Shown: positions 7,932-15,932 of the stretch, in pieces
Layout: each line of letters opens with the position of its first letter
Position numbering within the stretch: position 1 is the first letter of the stretch
Source: an uncultured Bacilli bacterium
GTDB taxonomy: Bacteria; Bacillota_I; Bacilli_A; RF39; UBA660
DNA: 59,848 bases
NCBI GenBank assembly: GCA_944329365.1
Contig: CALVIC010000005.1
Location: 1-59,848, forward strand
Reading direction: 5' to 3'
The notes under the pieces: generated by a model
Told to the model about the DNA's origin: nothing
The model's input: only the letters and a program-made list of their open reading frames with translations
Databases searched by the model: none
Position numbers and translations under genes: made by a program

Positions 7932-9161
7932 ATGGATAAAATAGACATAATACTTTTGGATATTAACAATATAATACTACCTTTAAGCTTATATTTACTT
8001 TATACTGCATACTCCAAAACCTTTGACAAAAAAGAAAACGAATTAGTTTTTGTTATTGCAATATTTACGATGATTTATATGATATTTAAATTTGCTAAAC
8101 CTTTATTTCTGGGAATACCTTTAATTATAATTAATATTCCTTTAGTTTTAGCTTATTTGAAAAAATCGAAACTAACTATTTTGTTTTGTTCAATCTTAAT
8201 TGCCGGTTACTACATGACCTTTTATCAAAACCTCTATATTTTAATTATAGCTGAATATGTTATCTATTATTTACTATATCTAAAAGACGAAAAAAATTTA
8301 GATATCAAAAAATTTATAATCGAATTTTGCCTTATTAAAATGATTTCCTTGCTAATCTTAAACATGTCCATAAACGGCTTTATTCCAAATCAAACCATAA
8401 ACATCGTAATTATCTCTATGTTACTATTCATCTTAACATCTGGAGCCGTCTTCCTGCATACTAGAGTAGAGGATGTTTTAAAACTTCATATGAGCCTAAA
8501 AGAAATCGAGCACGATAAAGAAATCAAATCATCATTATTTCAAATAACCCACGAAATTAAAAATCCGATTGCCGTATGTAAAGGCTACCTCGATATGTTT
8601 GACGTAAACAATCAGGACCATGCCAAAAAATACATTCCAATTTTAAAAGAAGAAATCAACCGGACCTTATTACTCTTAGAAGACTTCCTGGCCATGAATA
8701 AAATAAAAATAAATAAAGAACCAGTCGATATTAACCTTCTCCTAGAAGACGTTATCAAAAACACTAAACTATTATTTAACTCCTATAAAATAAAGCTTGA
8801 AGCCGATCTAAAAGACGATGAAATATATATAAACGGTGATTATAACCGTCTAGTTCAAGTTTTTATTAACCTTTTAAAAAATAGCTGTGAAGCTGACGGT
8901 GTAACAAAAATAAAAATTTGGACCAAAATAAATAATGACCAAATTAAAGTTTATATTGAAGATAATGGAGTAGGAATGGATAAAGAAACCTTAAATAAAA
9001 TCAAAGAACCATTTTACACAACTAAAGCTAGAGGAACTGGATTAGGTGTATCTTTATCCGACGAAATAATAACCGCACATCAAGGAGTATTAGATTATAC
9101 ATCTAAACCCGAAAAATACACTAGAGCAACCGTAATTTTACCAATAGAAAAAGCCTTTTAG
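7932..9161 (+). CDS. Membrane sensor histidine kinase, orphan
   Basis: A 409-residue two-component sensor. The first 175 or so residues form about six membrane helices, so the signal is probably sensed in or at the membrane. The kinase core follows: H-box ITHEIKNPIA with His207 as the likely phosphorylation site, N-box NLLKNSCEA, G1 EDNGVGMD and G2 GTGLGVSLS. No response regulator gene is adjacent. The closest architectural match I know is the sporulation-kinase type with a multi-helix sensor (KinB-like), plausible since gpr and spoIIP are nearby, but this is inference. Confidence 0.88.
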   Translation: MDKIDIILLDINNIILPLSLYLLYTAYSKTFDKKENELVFVIAIFTMIYMIFKFAKPLFLGIPLIIINIPLVLAYLKKSKLTILFCSILIAGYYMTFYQNLYILIIAEYVIYYLLYLKDEKNLDIKKFIIEFCLIKMISLLILNMSINGFIPNQTINIVIISMLLFILTSGAVFLHTRVEDVLKLHMSLKEIEHDKEIKSSLFQITHEIKNPIAVCKGYLDMFDVNNQDHAKKYIPILKEEINRTLLLLEDFLAMNKIKINKEPVDINLLLEDVIKNTKLLFNSYKIKLEADLKDDEIYINGDYNRLVQVFINLLKNSCEADGVTKIKIWTKINNDQIKVYIEDNGVGMDKETLNKIKEPFYTTKARGTGLGVSLSDEIITAHQGVLDYTSKPEKYTRATVILPIEKAF

Positions 9162-9168
9162 GCTTTTT
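9148..9168. terminator. Bidirectional terminator between convergent genes
   Basis: AAAAAGCC (9148-9155) and GGCTTTTT (9161-9168) form a palindromic hairpin with an A-run before and a T-run after, serving both the kinase and the convergent gene. Confidence 0.75.
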
Positions 9169-10090
9169 CTGCTTCTGGATAATATTCCGCATTGAAATTG
9201 TGTTCCGTTGCATCTAAATCATGAAGCTCATCAGTTGTAATCAAGAAAAATTTATGTAAAAGTAAATCAACCCCGGTATCCGTGACCGGATCATCCCAAG
9301 TTAAATCCAAATGTAACCACTTTCCGTCGACATAAACTAAATTCCAACTGTGTCTAGTATTAGAAATTTTGTAATTTGGAATCTCTAATTTATCTAAAAA
9401 TAACTTCATCGCATCACTATACCCGCTGCACAAAGCAATCTTATCGAAAAGCGGACCAATTGCTTTATGGGAATTATTATCGATATCACTACCATTTTCA
9501 ATTGCTGTCGCTCTGTCTTGATCGTATTTACTGTTGTTGATTAAATAATCGTGGAAAAACTTGATCTTATCTCGGTCACTCATCTTATCGCCGAGATTTT
9601 CTGTAATTAACCTCTCGATTTCGTTGTCAACTTTAATAATTTCTTCATCGCTGTATAATTTTTGAATTTCCATATCTATCTTACCATAAGCCGCAATCGT
9701 AAAAGAAATCTTATCGTAGCTGTTAAAAGGAGAAACCATATTGTTGATAGTTGAAAGTAAAACCTGATCTCGACTTATCTCTTTAAAATCATTTACGCAA
9801 GTTTCATAATTCTGATCGCAGTAAAAAGTAAAATTATTAAGTCCGTTGTTTAATACAGTATATAAAATATCTAAAATTTCTTGTCTATTACTTGCCGTAA
9901 AATCATCAGTTTCCTTGACAAACCCGAACTCAAAATTATTTTTATAAGTTGGATTATTAGGTAGAACTATAGTTTCACCCTTATCCAGTGTTTTCGATAA
10001 ATTTTGAACAATTAAAACGCGGTTATCATATATTAAAAAAGCTAAAATTACAAGTAAAACTGTAATTAATAAGTTTCTCAAAGTTCGCAT
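9158..10090 (-). CDS. Membrane-anchored transglutaminase-like protein
   Basis: A 310-residue protein with an N-terminal membrane anchor and a C-terminal transglutaminase-like (papain-fold) domain exposed outside. The triad is visible: Cys221 in ALCSGYSDAMK, His247 in NTRHSWNLV and Asp262 in LHLDLTWDDP. Such bacterial domains are usually peptidases or amidases of the cell envelope rather than protein crosslinkers. Its end overlaps the kinase end by four bases in convergent orientation. The substrate cannot be told from sequence. Confidence 0.85.
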   Translation of the reverse strand: MRTLRNLLITVLLVILAFLIYDNRVLIVQNLSKTLDKGETIVLPNNPTYKNNFEFGFVKETDDFTASNRQEILDILYTVLNNGLNNFTFYCDQNYETCVNDFKEISRDQVLLSTINNMVSPFNSYDKISFTIAAYGKIDMEIQKLYSDEEIIKVDNEIERLITENLGDKMSDRDKIKFFHDYLINNSKYDQDRATAIENGSDIDNNSHKAIGPLFDKIALCSGYSDAMKLFLDKLEIPNYKISNTRHSWNLVYVDGKWLHLDLTWDDPVTDTGVDLLLHKFFLITTDELHDLDATEHNFNAEYYPEAEKA

Positions 10091-10158
10091 AAATTCACCA
10101 CCTTTTAAAATTACTTTTATTATACATGATTATTAAAAAAATACAATATTTGAGATTG

Positions 10159-10196
10159 TGAAATAAATGTGATAAAAAAATGAAATAAATGTGATA
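10159..10196 (+). repeat. Two 16-bp direct repeats in a promoter region
   Basis: TGAAATAAATGTGATA occurs at 10159-10174 and again at 10181-10196, a period of 22 bp (two helical turns). The second copy ends within a likely -10 TATACT (10195-10200) for the lipoprotein gene at 10221. The layout suggests paired binding sites for a regulator. Confidence 0.6.
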
Positions 10197-10220
10197 TACT
10201 ATAGTTGTAGGGAGGTAAGT

Positions 10221-10658
10221 ATGAAAAAAGGTTTATTAGCCCTCGGCCTTTTCGTTGGCGTGTTAGCTTTAACCGGATGTGGAACAGAAACTTTAAGTTG
10301 TACCATGACAAGTGAAGAGAGTGGTGCAAATATGACTCAAGAAATAAGTGCCACTTTTAATGGAAATAAAACAAAAACTGTTGAAGCTATAATGACAATG
10401 GAATTTCCTGAAAGCTATGCCGATTACATGGACACTTTGAAAGATTCATTAGACAAGCAAATGTCTGAATATGAAGAAAAATACGGTGTCGACTCTGACA
10501 TAACTGTTGACGGAACTACCATTAAATACACCATGAAAGCTGACACTGACAAGATGGACGACGAATCTAAAGAATTATTCGGTTTTGACACTGAAGCAGA
10601 TCAGTCAAAAGAAGCAGCTCAAAAAGATTTGGAAGCCGCAGGTTACACTTGTAAATAG
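10221..10658 (+). CDS. Lipoprotein of unknown function
   Basis: A 145-residue secreted lipoprotein. The signal peptide MKKGLLALGLFVGVLALTGC ends in a clear lipobox with the acylated Cys at residue 20. The mature part begins with TLSCTM and ends with YTCK, so two further Cys could form a disulphide linking the ends of the domain. It resembles the small Bacillota lipoproteins grouped as DUF1307/YehR-like, but I am not certain of that. The start follows GGAGGT; upstream in-frame codons lie over the promoter. Confidence 0.8.
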   Translation: MKKGLLALGLFVGVLALTGCGTETLSCTMTSEESGANMTQEISATFNGNKTKTVEAIMTMEFPESYADYMDTLKDSLDKQMSEYEEKYGVDSDITVDGTTIKYTMKADTDKMDDESKELFGFDTEADQSKEAAQKDLEAAGYTCK

Positions 10659-10678
10659 GATGAAAATCCTATTTTTTT
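10654..10678 (+). terminator. Intrinsic terminator
   Basis: AATAGGAT (10654-10661) pairs with ATCCTATT (10666-10673) around GAAA, followed by a T-run. Confidence 0.8.
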
Positions 10679-10693
10679 AACAAAAAAAGTAAA

Positions 10694-10963
10694 TTACTCA
10701 GTTACCATAGAATTTACTTTCTTAGTTAATCTTGATTTTTTACGAGCTGCTGTGTTTTTAGCGATAACTTTCGCACCAGCGGCCTTGTCAATTCTCTTAA
10801 TTGCTACAGCTAAATTTTCATTAGCTAAATCTTTATCTTTTCTAGCAATTGCTCTTTCGGTTTTTTTAATAGCTGTTTTAATGCTAGCTTCGTAATTGTT
10901 GTTACGCACTTCTTTTTTCTTATTTACAAGAATTCTCTTTTTCGCATTTTTTAAGTTGGCCAC
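10694..10963 (-). CDS. rpsT: 30S ribosomal protein S20
   Basis: An 89-residue primary 16S rRNA-binding protein, highly basic and helical. ANLKNAKKRI, the central IKTAIKKTERAI and the C-terminal GAKVIAKNTAARKKSRLTKKVN are typical S20. The start is GTG (VANLKN); an ATG five codons upstream is embedded in the GGAGGTGA ribosome site and is not the start. Placement next to gpr matches the rpsT-gpr-spoIIP order of Bacillus. Confidence 0.96.
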   Translation of the reverse strand: MANLKNAKKRILVNKKKEVRNNNYEASIKTAIKKTERAIARKDKDLANENLAVAIKRIDKAAGAKVIAKNTAARKKSRLTKKVNSMVTE

Positions 10964-11076
10964 AATATTCACCTCCAAGCCATTCGTACAATCATTTTAA
11001 CAAAAAAAACTTAAAAATGCAAGAAAAATACAATAAAAAGTATCATTATGGGAAAAATAATATTTGAGGTGAAACT

Positions 11077-12099
11077 ATGAAACATCAAATAGATCTAAAA
11101 AAATTTAATCTACGTACCGATTTAGCCATTGAATTAACTGAAGAAGGAACTGTTGAAGAAGTCGGTAAAAACAAAATAACAACCATCAACTTAAATGAAA
11201 CATCCGCCAAAAAAATAAACAAAAAACCAGGTACCTATATTACTATTGAATTTGAAGACATTACAGATTATGACACAAGAAGAGAAATTATAACCATACT
11301 AACCAAAGAACTAAAAAAAGTTCTCGAAAAAACCAAAATAAAAAAAGAAGACTTTGGTTTAATCATTGGACTTGGTAACGAAAAATCGACACCCGATGCC
11401 CTTGGACCTTTAGTAATATCTAAAACAATCGTCACCAACCATCTGTATCTATATGGTGACCTAGACGATAACTACCGAAGAATATGTGCCTTATCACCAG
11501 GAGTCATGGGTGAAACCGGAATCGAGACAAGTGACCTTATCAAAAGTATTATTGATACCGTTAAACCAAACTTTGTTATCGTAATCGACGCTCTTGCCTC
11601 ATCCTCCCTAGAAAGAATAAATAAAACAGTTCAAATATCAACCTCTGGCATAAACCCAGGTAGTGGAGTAGGTAATAAAAGAAAAGAAATAAGTGAAGAT
11701 ACCTTAGGCATCCCAGTAATTGCTGTAGGTGTGCCAACTGTCGTCGATGCCGCATCTATTGTCAGTGACACGATTGGTTACATGTATAAACATTTTGCTT
11801 ATCAAAAAGAAAATATAAATAATCCCAAAAATAAGTTAATGGTAAACGTTAACTACTTAAATAAAGATAGTCAAATAAATAATCAAGATAAAGAAAATCT
11901 TTTTGGAATAGTTGGAACCCTAACCGAAAACCAGACAAAATCGTTAATCACTGAAGTATTAAACCCAACCGGCTATAATTTTATGGTGACTCCAAAAGAA
12001 GAAGATTTTGTTATTGAAAAATTATCTGATTTAATTAGTGAATCCCTAAATCATTCCCTTCACAATATTGAAAATAATGATTATAAAAAGGTGTTATAA
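11077..12099 (+). CDS. gpr: GPR endopeptidase (spore germination protease)
   Basis: Made in the forespore as a zymogen; after germination it degrades the small acid-soluble proteins coating spore DNA. The start MKHQIDLKKFNLRTDLAIEL is typical, the peptide after NLRTDLA resembling the known autocleavage site region. Conserved blocks include GLGNEKSTPDALGP, VIVIDALASSS with a catalytic-type Asp, and GNKRKEISEDTLGIPVIAVGVPTVVDA. At 340 residues it is slightly shorter than the Bacillus enzyme. AAAAGG and CCTTTT around the stop codon may form a weak terminator. It is strong evidence for a spore-forming ancestry. Confidence 0.95.
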   Translation: MKHQIDLKKFNLRTDLAIELTEEGTVEEVGKNKITTINLNETSAKKINKKPGTYITIEFEDITDYDTRREIITILTKELKKVLEKTKIKKEDFGLIIGLGNEKSTPDALGPLVISKTIVTNHLYLYGDLDDNYRRICALSPGVMGETGIETSDLIKSIIDTVKPNFVIVIDALASSSLERINKTVQISTSGINPGSGVGNKRKEISEDTLGIPVIAVGVPTVVDAASIVSDTIGYMYKHFAYQKENINNPKNKLMVNVNYLNKDSQINNQDKENLFGIVGTLTENQTKSLITEVLNPTGYNFMVTPKEEDFVIEKLSDLISESLNHSLHNIENNDYKKVL

Positions 12100-12105
12100 A
12101 TTATC

Positions 12106-12125
12106 CTTTTATTTATAAATAAAAG
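12106..12125. repeat. Perfect 20-bp palindrome after gpr
   Basis: CTTTTATTTA followed by its exact complement TAAATAAAAG. It has no following T-run, so it is not a classic terminator; its role is unknown. Confidence 0.6.
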
Positions 12126-12166
12126 TGCTAAAAGTGATGTACTTAAATTGAAAAATATTTATATAT

Positions 12167-12196
12167 TTGGTTATGACTTTGAAACTTTAGTATAAT
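12167..12196 (+). promoter_or_regulatory. Likely promoter of the Rpn-family gene
   Basis: TTGGTT (12167-12172), 18-nt spacer, TATAAT (12191-12196). It implies a 5' untranslated leader of about 160 nt, which contains no ORF of note but has two similar GATTATCT segments (about 12222 and 12339). Confidence 0.5.
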
Positions 12197-12362
12197 GTAA
12201 GTTTCAAGAGTACTGAACTTAGATTATCTGATGAAAATAATATATTAAGCTATGAAAAAAGTAAATTTCATATTTTTTTTCATATTTTGAAGAAAAAGTT
12301 TGAAATAAAAAAAGGAAACCCGAAGGTGACACACTATGATTATCTATGAAGGAGGTTAAAAT

Positions 12363-13232
12363 ATCAAAGTAAAAACATATTATAAACTTATTAATGACAA
12401 AATGTTTAAAGCCGTCCTTTGTATGCCTGGCAATGAACAAATACTAAAAGAATTCATAGAAAGAATTCTTAAAAGAAAATTTAAAACTTTTAAAATTATA
12501 TCCCCCGAACTTACTAAAAACAATATTTATGAAAAAGGAAAATATTTAGATGTTTTAATTAAAACAGATAATCTTTTCGTTAATATTGAAGTAAATAGTC
12601 ATAATTATAATGGCCTTAGTGAAAGAAACTTTAGTTATATTGCTCTAGTATATGCCAGTCACATAAAAGTAGGAGAGGAATATAATAATGATTTAGATTT
12701 TGTTCAAATAAATCTAACAGTAGGTTTAGGGACAAAGATGCCCGAGATAAGCATAAGCAAAGTTATAAATAAAGAAACATTAAGAATTAAAGTTAGAAAT
12801 TTAGAAATTTATGATGTAAATCTGGATAAAATAAATAGCAGGTGTTATAATGAAGGTGATGAATATAACTTTCTGAAAATGATGACGGCATCAAAAGAAG
12901 ATTTAGAGTTTTTAGCAGAGAAAGGAGATGGTTTTATGAAAAAAATAAAAGATGAAGTAAACAGAATAAATGATGAAAATTATTTTGCAAACTTTATATC
13001 AGTAGAAGAAGATGAGAGAAAAATCCGTAATACATATTATGCCAATGGTGTTGAAGAGGGTGAATCTCGTGGTGAAAGACTTGGTGAAAAACGTGGCGAG
13101 AAGCGTGGTAAAGAAAACGCTACTATGAAAATTGCTCAAAATCTTCTCAATTTTGGAATGCCAATTAATGATATTGTCAAAAACACAGGTCTATCTCAAA
13201 GTCAAATAAAAAATTTATCAAAAACTTTATAA
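12363..13232 (+). CDS. Rpn-family PD-(D/E)XK nuclease / putative transposase
   Basis: Member of the recombination-promoting nuclease family, mobile or selfish genes common in Bacillota. The nuclease core shows as LINDKMFKAV at the start, KYLDVLIKT with the D, and VNIEVNS with the E-x-N variant of the motif. The tail has a Gly-Glu-Arg-rich hinge and a short helix-turn-helix-like end (MPINDIVKNTGLSQSQIKNL). The reading frame, including the conserved LINDK part, continues upstream of the first ATG (12402) to an ATC at 12363 placed 7 nt after a strong AAGGAGG (12349-12355), so a non-standard ATC start or a mutated ATG is likely. It separates gpr from spoIIP. Confidence 0.75.
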   Translation: MKVKTYYKLINDKMFKAVLCMPGNEQILKEFIERILKRKFKTFKIISPELTKNNIYEKGKYLDVLIKTDNLFVNIEVNSHNYNGLSERNFSYIALVYASHIKVGEEYNNDLDFVQINLTVGLGTKMPEISISKVINKETLRIKVRNLEIYDVNLDKINSRCYNEGDEYNFLKMMTASKEDLEFLAEKGDGFMKKIKDEVNRINDENYFANFISVEEDERKIRNTYYANGVEEGESRGERLGEKRGEKRGKENATMKIAQNLLNFGMPINDIVKNTGLSQSQIKNLSKTL

Positions 13233-13287
13233 GTGAAAATGTCTTACAAGTTTACTAATGATAAATAATTTTACAGATGAAGTATTG

Positions 13288-13349
13288 AAACTAGTTATTT
13301 ATAAATGTTCACTCAAAGAAATCACATTTCATAAAATGACTAGTTTTTT
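13288..13349 (+). terminator. Two-part hairpin terminator
   Basis: AAACTAGT (13288-13295) pairs with ACTAGTTT (13339-13346); inside, AAATGT pairs with ACATTT. A T-run follows on the plus strand. Confidence 0.5.
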
Positions 13350-13404
13350 CTACATTTTATTTGAATTAAAAGGCATATAATTAACCATAGAAATGGGGGA
13401 TTAT

Positions 13405-14358
13405 ATGGCAAAAATGAAGTTAGTAAAAAAAAGAAGATTTAAATATCGTTTATTATTTTATCTATTTTTAGTTTTTATAGGATATCAAATATCCTATAAC
13501 ATAATTATGAATTTTAAATTAGTTAGAAGTAACGAGGATTTTGTTAAAGTCCTAATATCTGATTCTAATTATCATTTGTTATACGAAAAGAAAGCTAGTA
13601 ATTTATTTTCCCAGATGTTTTCTAGCGTTTTAAACATCAATAAACCGTTATCTATCTTAGAAGCGAGTTTGCCATTTACTCAAAAAGAAGAAGTCATGAC
13701 TTATGTAAGTAATCCTAATTTCAGTGAAGTAAATAATCTCAAAGCCGACCCGACAGTCTATATTTATAATTCCCATCAATCCGAAGAATACCAAGGCGAA
13801 GCTTTAGAAAATTACAACATTAAACCAGGCGTCATGATGGCTTCTTATATCATGCAAGATAAACTTGCCGAAAACGACGTAAAAGCACTCGTTATGGAAG
13901 ATAACCTCGTTGACTATATGAACCTAAACAATATGAGTTACAACAAAAGTTATCAAGCAGCTAGAAATCTCATAACTGAAACGATTCAAAATACGCCAAC
14001 CTTAAAACTTATTATCGACCTTCATCGTGATGCCCTATCCAAAGATAAATCTACAACCATTATCAATAATAAATCATGCGCTAAAATTATTTTTGTCATT
14101 GGTAAAGAAAATTCAAACTATCAAAGTAATTTAGATATGACAAATAAAATAAACGATAAAATAAAAGCTAAATATCCTGAACTGACAAGAGGAGTTATTG
14201 GCAAAGAAGGAAGTGGCAATAATGGAATCTATAACCAAGATCTAAGCCCTAAAATGACCCTTCTTGAAATAGGTGGACAAGAAAACACTATCGATGAAGT
14301 TTTAAATACAATCGAACTAATTGCTCCGATAATAGGGGAGTACATAAATGAAAACTAA
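13405..14358 (+). CDS. spoIIP: Stage II sporulation protein P (SpoIIP)
   Basis: Peptidoglycan amidase and endopeptidase that, with SpoIID and SpoIIM, drives septal wall degradation during engulfment. A short cytoplasmic basic N-terminus and one membrane helix (about residues 12-32) precede the extracytoplasmic amidase_3-type domain: YIYNSHQSEEY holds a zinc-binding His and Glu, LIIDLHRDA a second His, and LLEIGGQENT the catalytic Glu. It has 317 residues from the ATG at 13405. Gene order after gpr is as in Bacillus apart from the Rpn gene in between. Confidence 0.93.
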   Translation: MAKMKLVKKRRFKYRLLFYLFLVFIGYQISYNIIMNFKLVRSNEDFVKVLISDSNYHLLYEKKASNLFSQMFSSVLNINKPLSILEASLPFTQKEEVMTYVSNPNFSEVNNLKADPTVYIYNSHQSEEYQGEALENYNIKPGVMMASYIMQDKLAENDVKALVMEDNLVDYMNLNNMSYNKSYQAARNLITETIQNTPTLKLIIDLHRDALSKDKSTTIINNKSCAKIIFVIGKENSNYQSNLDMTNKINDKIKAKYPELTRGVIGKEGSGNNGIYNQDLSPKMTLLEIGGQENTIDEVLNTIELIAPIIGEYINEN

Positions 14359-14677
14359 AACCTTAAACAAAATCTTTAAATATATTTTTATCTTTTTCTT
14401 TATCACCTTCTTGGCCCTTTACATCTCTCAAAGTACAGGTTACTTCGAGTTTCAAAACAAACAAAAAGCCACCCTTACCGAAAACCAAATAAAAAAATTC
14501 GAAGAAGATGTCAAAGAAGGAAAAAACATCGATATTGATAACTATGTAACTCCACCTAAAAATTACGACAACACTATTGCTAAAGCCGGTCTAAAAGTAT
14601 CCGAAACCGCCGAAAAATATGTTCAAAAAATCATCACTGGCAGCTTCAAACTTTTTTCTAAACTCCTAGGCGAATAA
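14348..14677 (+). CDS. Single-pass membrane protein, YqxA-like by position
   Basis: A 109-residue protein with one N-terminal membrane helix and a soluble outer part ending in VQKIITGSFKLFSKLLGE. It overlaps the end of spoIIP by 11 nt, so the two are co-translated. In Bacillus a protein of the same size and topology, YqxA (DUF3679), lies directly after spoIIP. The assignment rests mainly on position, size and topology; sequence similarity is too weak for me to assert. Confidence 0.6.
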   Translation: MKTKTLNKIFKYIFIFFFITFLALYISQSTGYFEFQNKQKATLTENQIKKFEEDVKEGKNIDIDNYVTPPKNYDNTIAKAGLKVSETAEKYVQKIITGSFKLFSKLLGE

Positions 14678-14714
14678 CCAAAAATGTGGTATTATATTAG
14701 CTAGAGGTGAAAAT

Positions 14715-15629
14715 ATGGAAGACCTAGTAATTGGAAGTCATGTATCTTATAATAAAAAAGAAGGACTCGTCGGCTCAGTCAAAGAAGCCCTAAGCTACAA
14801 TGCTAATACATTTATGTTTTATACAGGTGCCCCTCAAAATACTGTAAGAGGCCCCATAGATGAAAACGTTGTGCGTGAAGCCAAAAAACTCATGAAAGAA
14901 AATAATATCGATATCAAAAACGTTGTAATTCATGCTCCCTATATCGTCAATCTTGCCAACGACAAAGAAGAAGAAAAATTTAATTTTGCCGTAAACTTTT
15001 TAAAAGGTGAAGTCGAAAGAGCTAAAAAATTAGGAATAAACCTTATCGTTCTTCATCCGGGAAGTCACGTTGGTCTAGGTAAAGAGCGAGGCCTTGATAA
15101 TATTATCAAAGGATTAAACCTCGTTTTAGATGAAAAAGATGGTCCAGTAATTTGCTTAGAAACCATGGCCGGCAAAGGAACCGAACTTGGAACAACTTTT
15201 GAAGACTTAAAATATATTATTGATGGCATCGAAAATCAAAATAGAATTATGGTTTGCATTGACACATGCCATATTCACGACGCGGGATACGATTTAAATA
15301 ACTTTGATGAAGTGTTAGAAAAATTCGATAAAATAATCGGCATAGATAAAATTGGATGCATGCACATAAATGATAGTAAAAACGAAATAAATGCTCATAA
15401 AGATCGTCACGATAATATAGGATTTGGTAAAATAGGCTTTGACAATTTAATGAAAATAATTTACCATAAAAAATTAAAAGGAATTCCTATGCTTTTAGAA
15501 ACCCCTTATGTAAGTATGGATGGTGGCAAAGATCGTACCTATCCACCATATAAATTTGAAATTGAAATGATCAGAAATCAAAAATATGACTCAAAACTTT
15601 TAACAGAAATTAGAAATTATTACAAATAA
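14715..15629 (+). CDS. nfo: Endonuclease IV (AP endonuclease)
   Basis: Zinc-dependent TIM-barrel enzyme that cuts abasic sites in DNA; in spore formers it helps repair spore DNA on germination. Metal-binding motifs run in order: HAPYIVNLA, LHPGSHVG, ICLETMAGKGTELG, CIDTCHIHDAGYD, MHINDSKN, DRHDNIGFG and LLETP. At 304 residues it has normal length. AGAGGTG precedes the ATG. It sits 37 nt after the spoIIP operon and may be cotranscribed. Confidence 0.96.
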   Translation: MEDLVIGSHVSYNKKEGLVGSVKEALSYNANTFMFYTGAPQNTVRGPIDENVVREAKKLMKENNIDIKNVVIHAPYIVNLANDKEEEKFNFAVNFLKGEVERAKKLGINLIVLHPGSHVGLGKERGLDNIIKGLNLVLDEKDGPVICLETMAGKGTELGTTFEDLKYIIDGIENQNRIMVCIDTCHIHDAGYDLNNFDEVLEKFDKIIGIDKIGCMHINDSKNEINAHKDRHDNIGFGKIGFDNLMKIIYHKKLKGIPMLLETPYVSMDGGKDRTYPPYKFEIEMIRNQKYDSKLLTEIRNYYK

Positions 15630-15880
15630 GTCTTATATCTATCTTTATAAATCAAATATAAATTTTTCATTTTCGTAAATCGAAAATTGTCAAAATGACT
15701 CTCGATTATTTGCAATACTTCTGCATCATTTCCACTTAAAACATCATCTAAATGAGATTTTAATAACCCTTTTAAAAATAAAGCTTCCTCTTCACTAATC
15801 AAAATGTTGTTAGAAGATGCAAATTTTATAATATCATCACTCTTAATTTGATTAACATAACCCTCTATTATAAATCTCAT
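15620..15880 (-). CDS. Small protein, possibly DUF2624 (YqfT-like)
   Basis: An 86-residue helical cytosolic protein convergent with nfo, overlapping it by ten bases. In Bacillus the DUF2624 protein YqfT lies beside nfo, and the pattern here (LLK-type helices, SDDIIKFASSNNILISEEEA) is compatible with that family. The assignment is tentative and the function of the family is unknown. Confidence 0.6.
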   Translation of the reverse strand: MRFIIEGYVNQIKSDDIIKFASSNNILISEEEALFLKGLLKSHLDDVLSGNDAEVLQIIESHFDNFRFTKMKNLYLIYKDRYKTYL

Positions 15881-15932
15881 AAAAACCCCCTTAATAAAAT
15901 TATATGATTGTCCTGAAGTGAGGTGATAACAA

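Noticed and set aside
12363..13232. A complete insertion sequence around the Rpn-family gene.
   Set aside because: No terminal inverted repeats or target duplication were found around it, so only the gene is reported.
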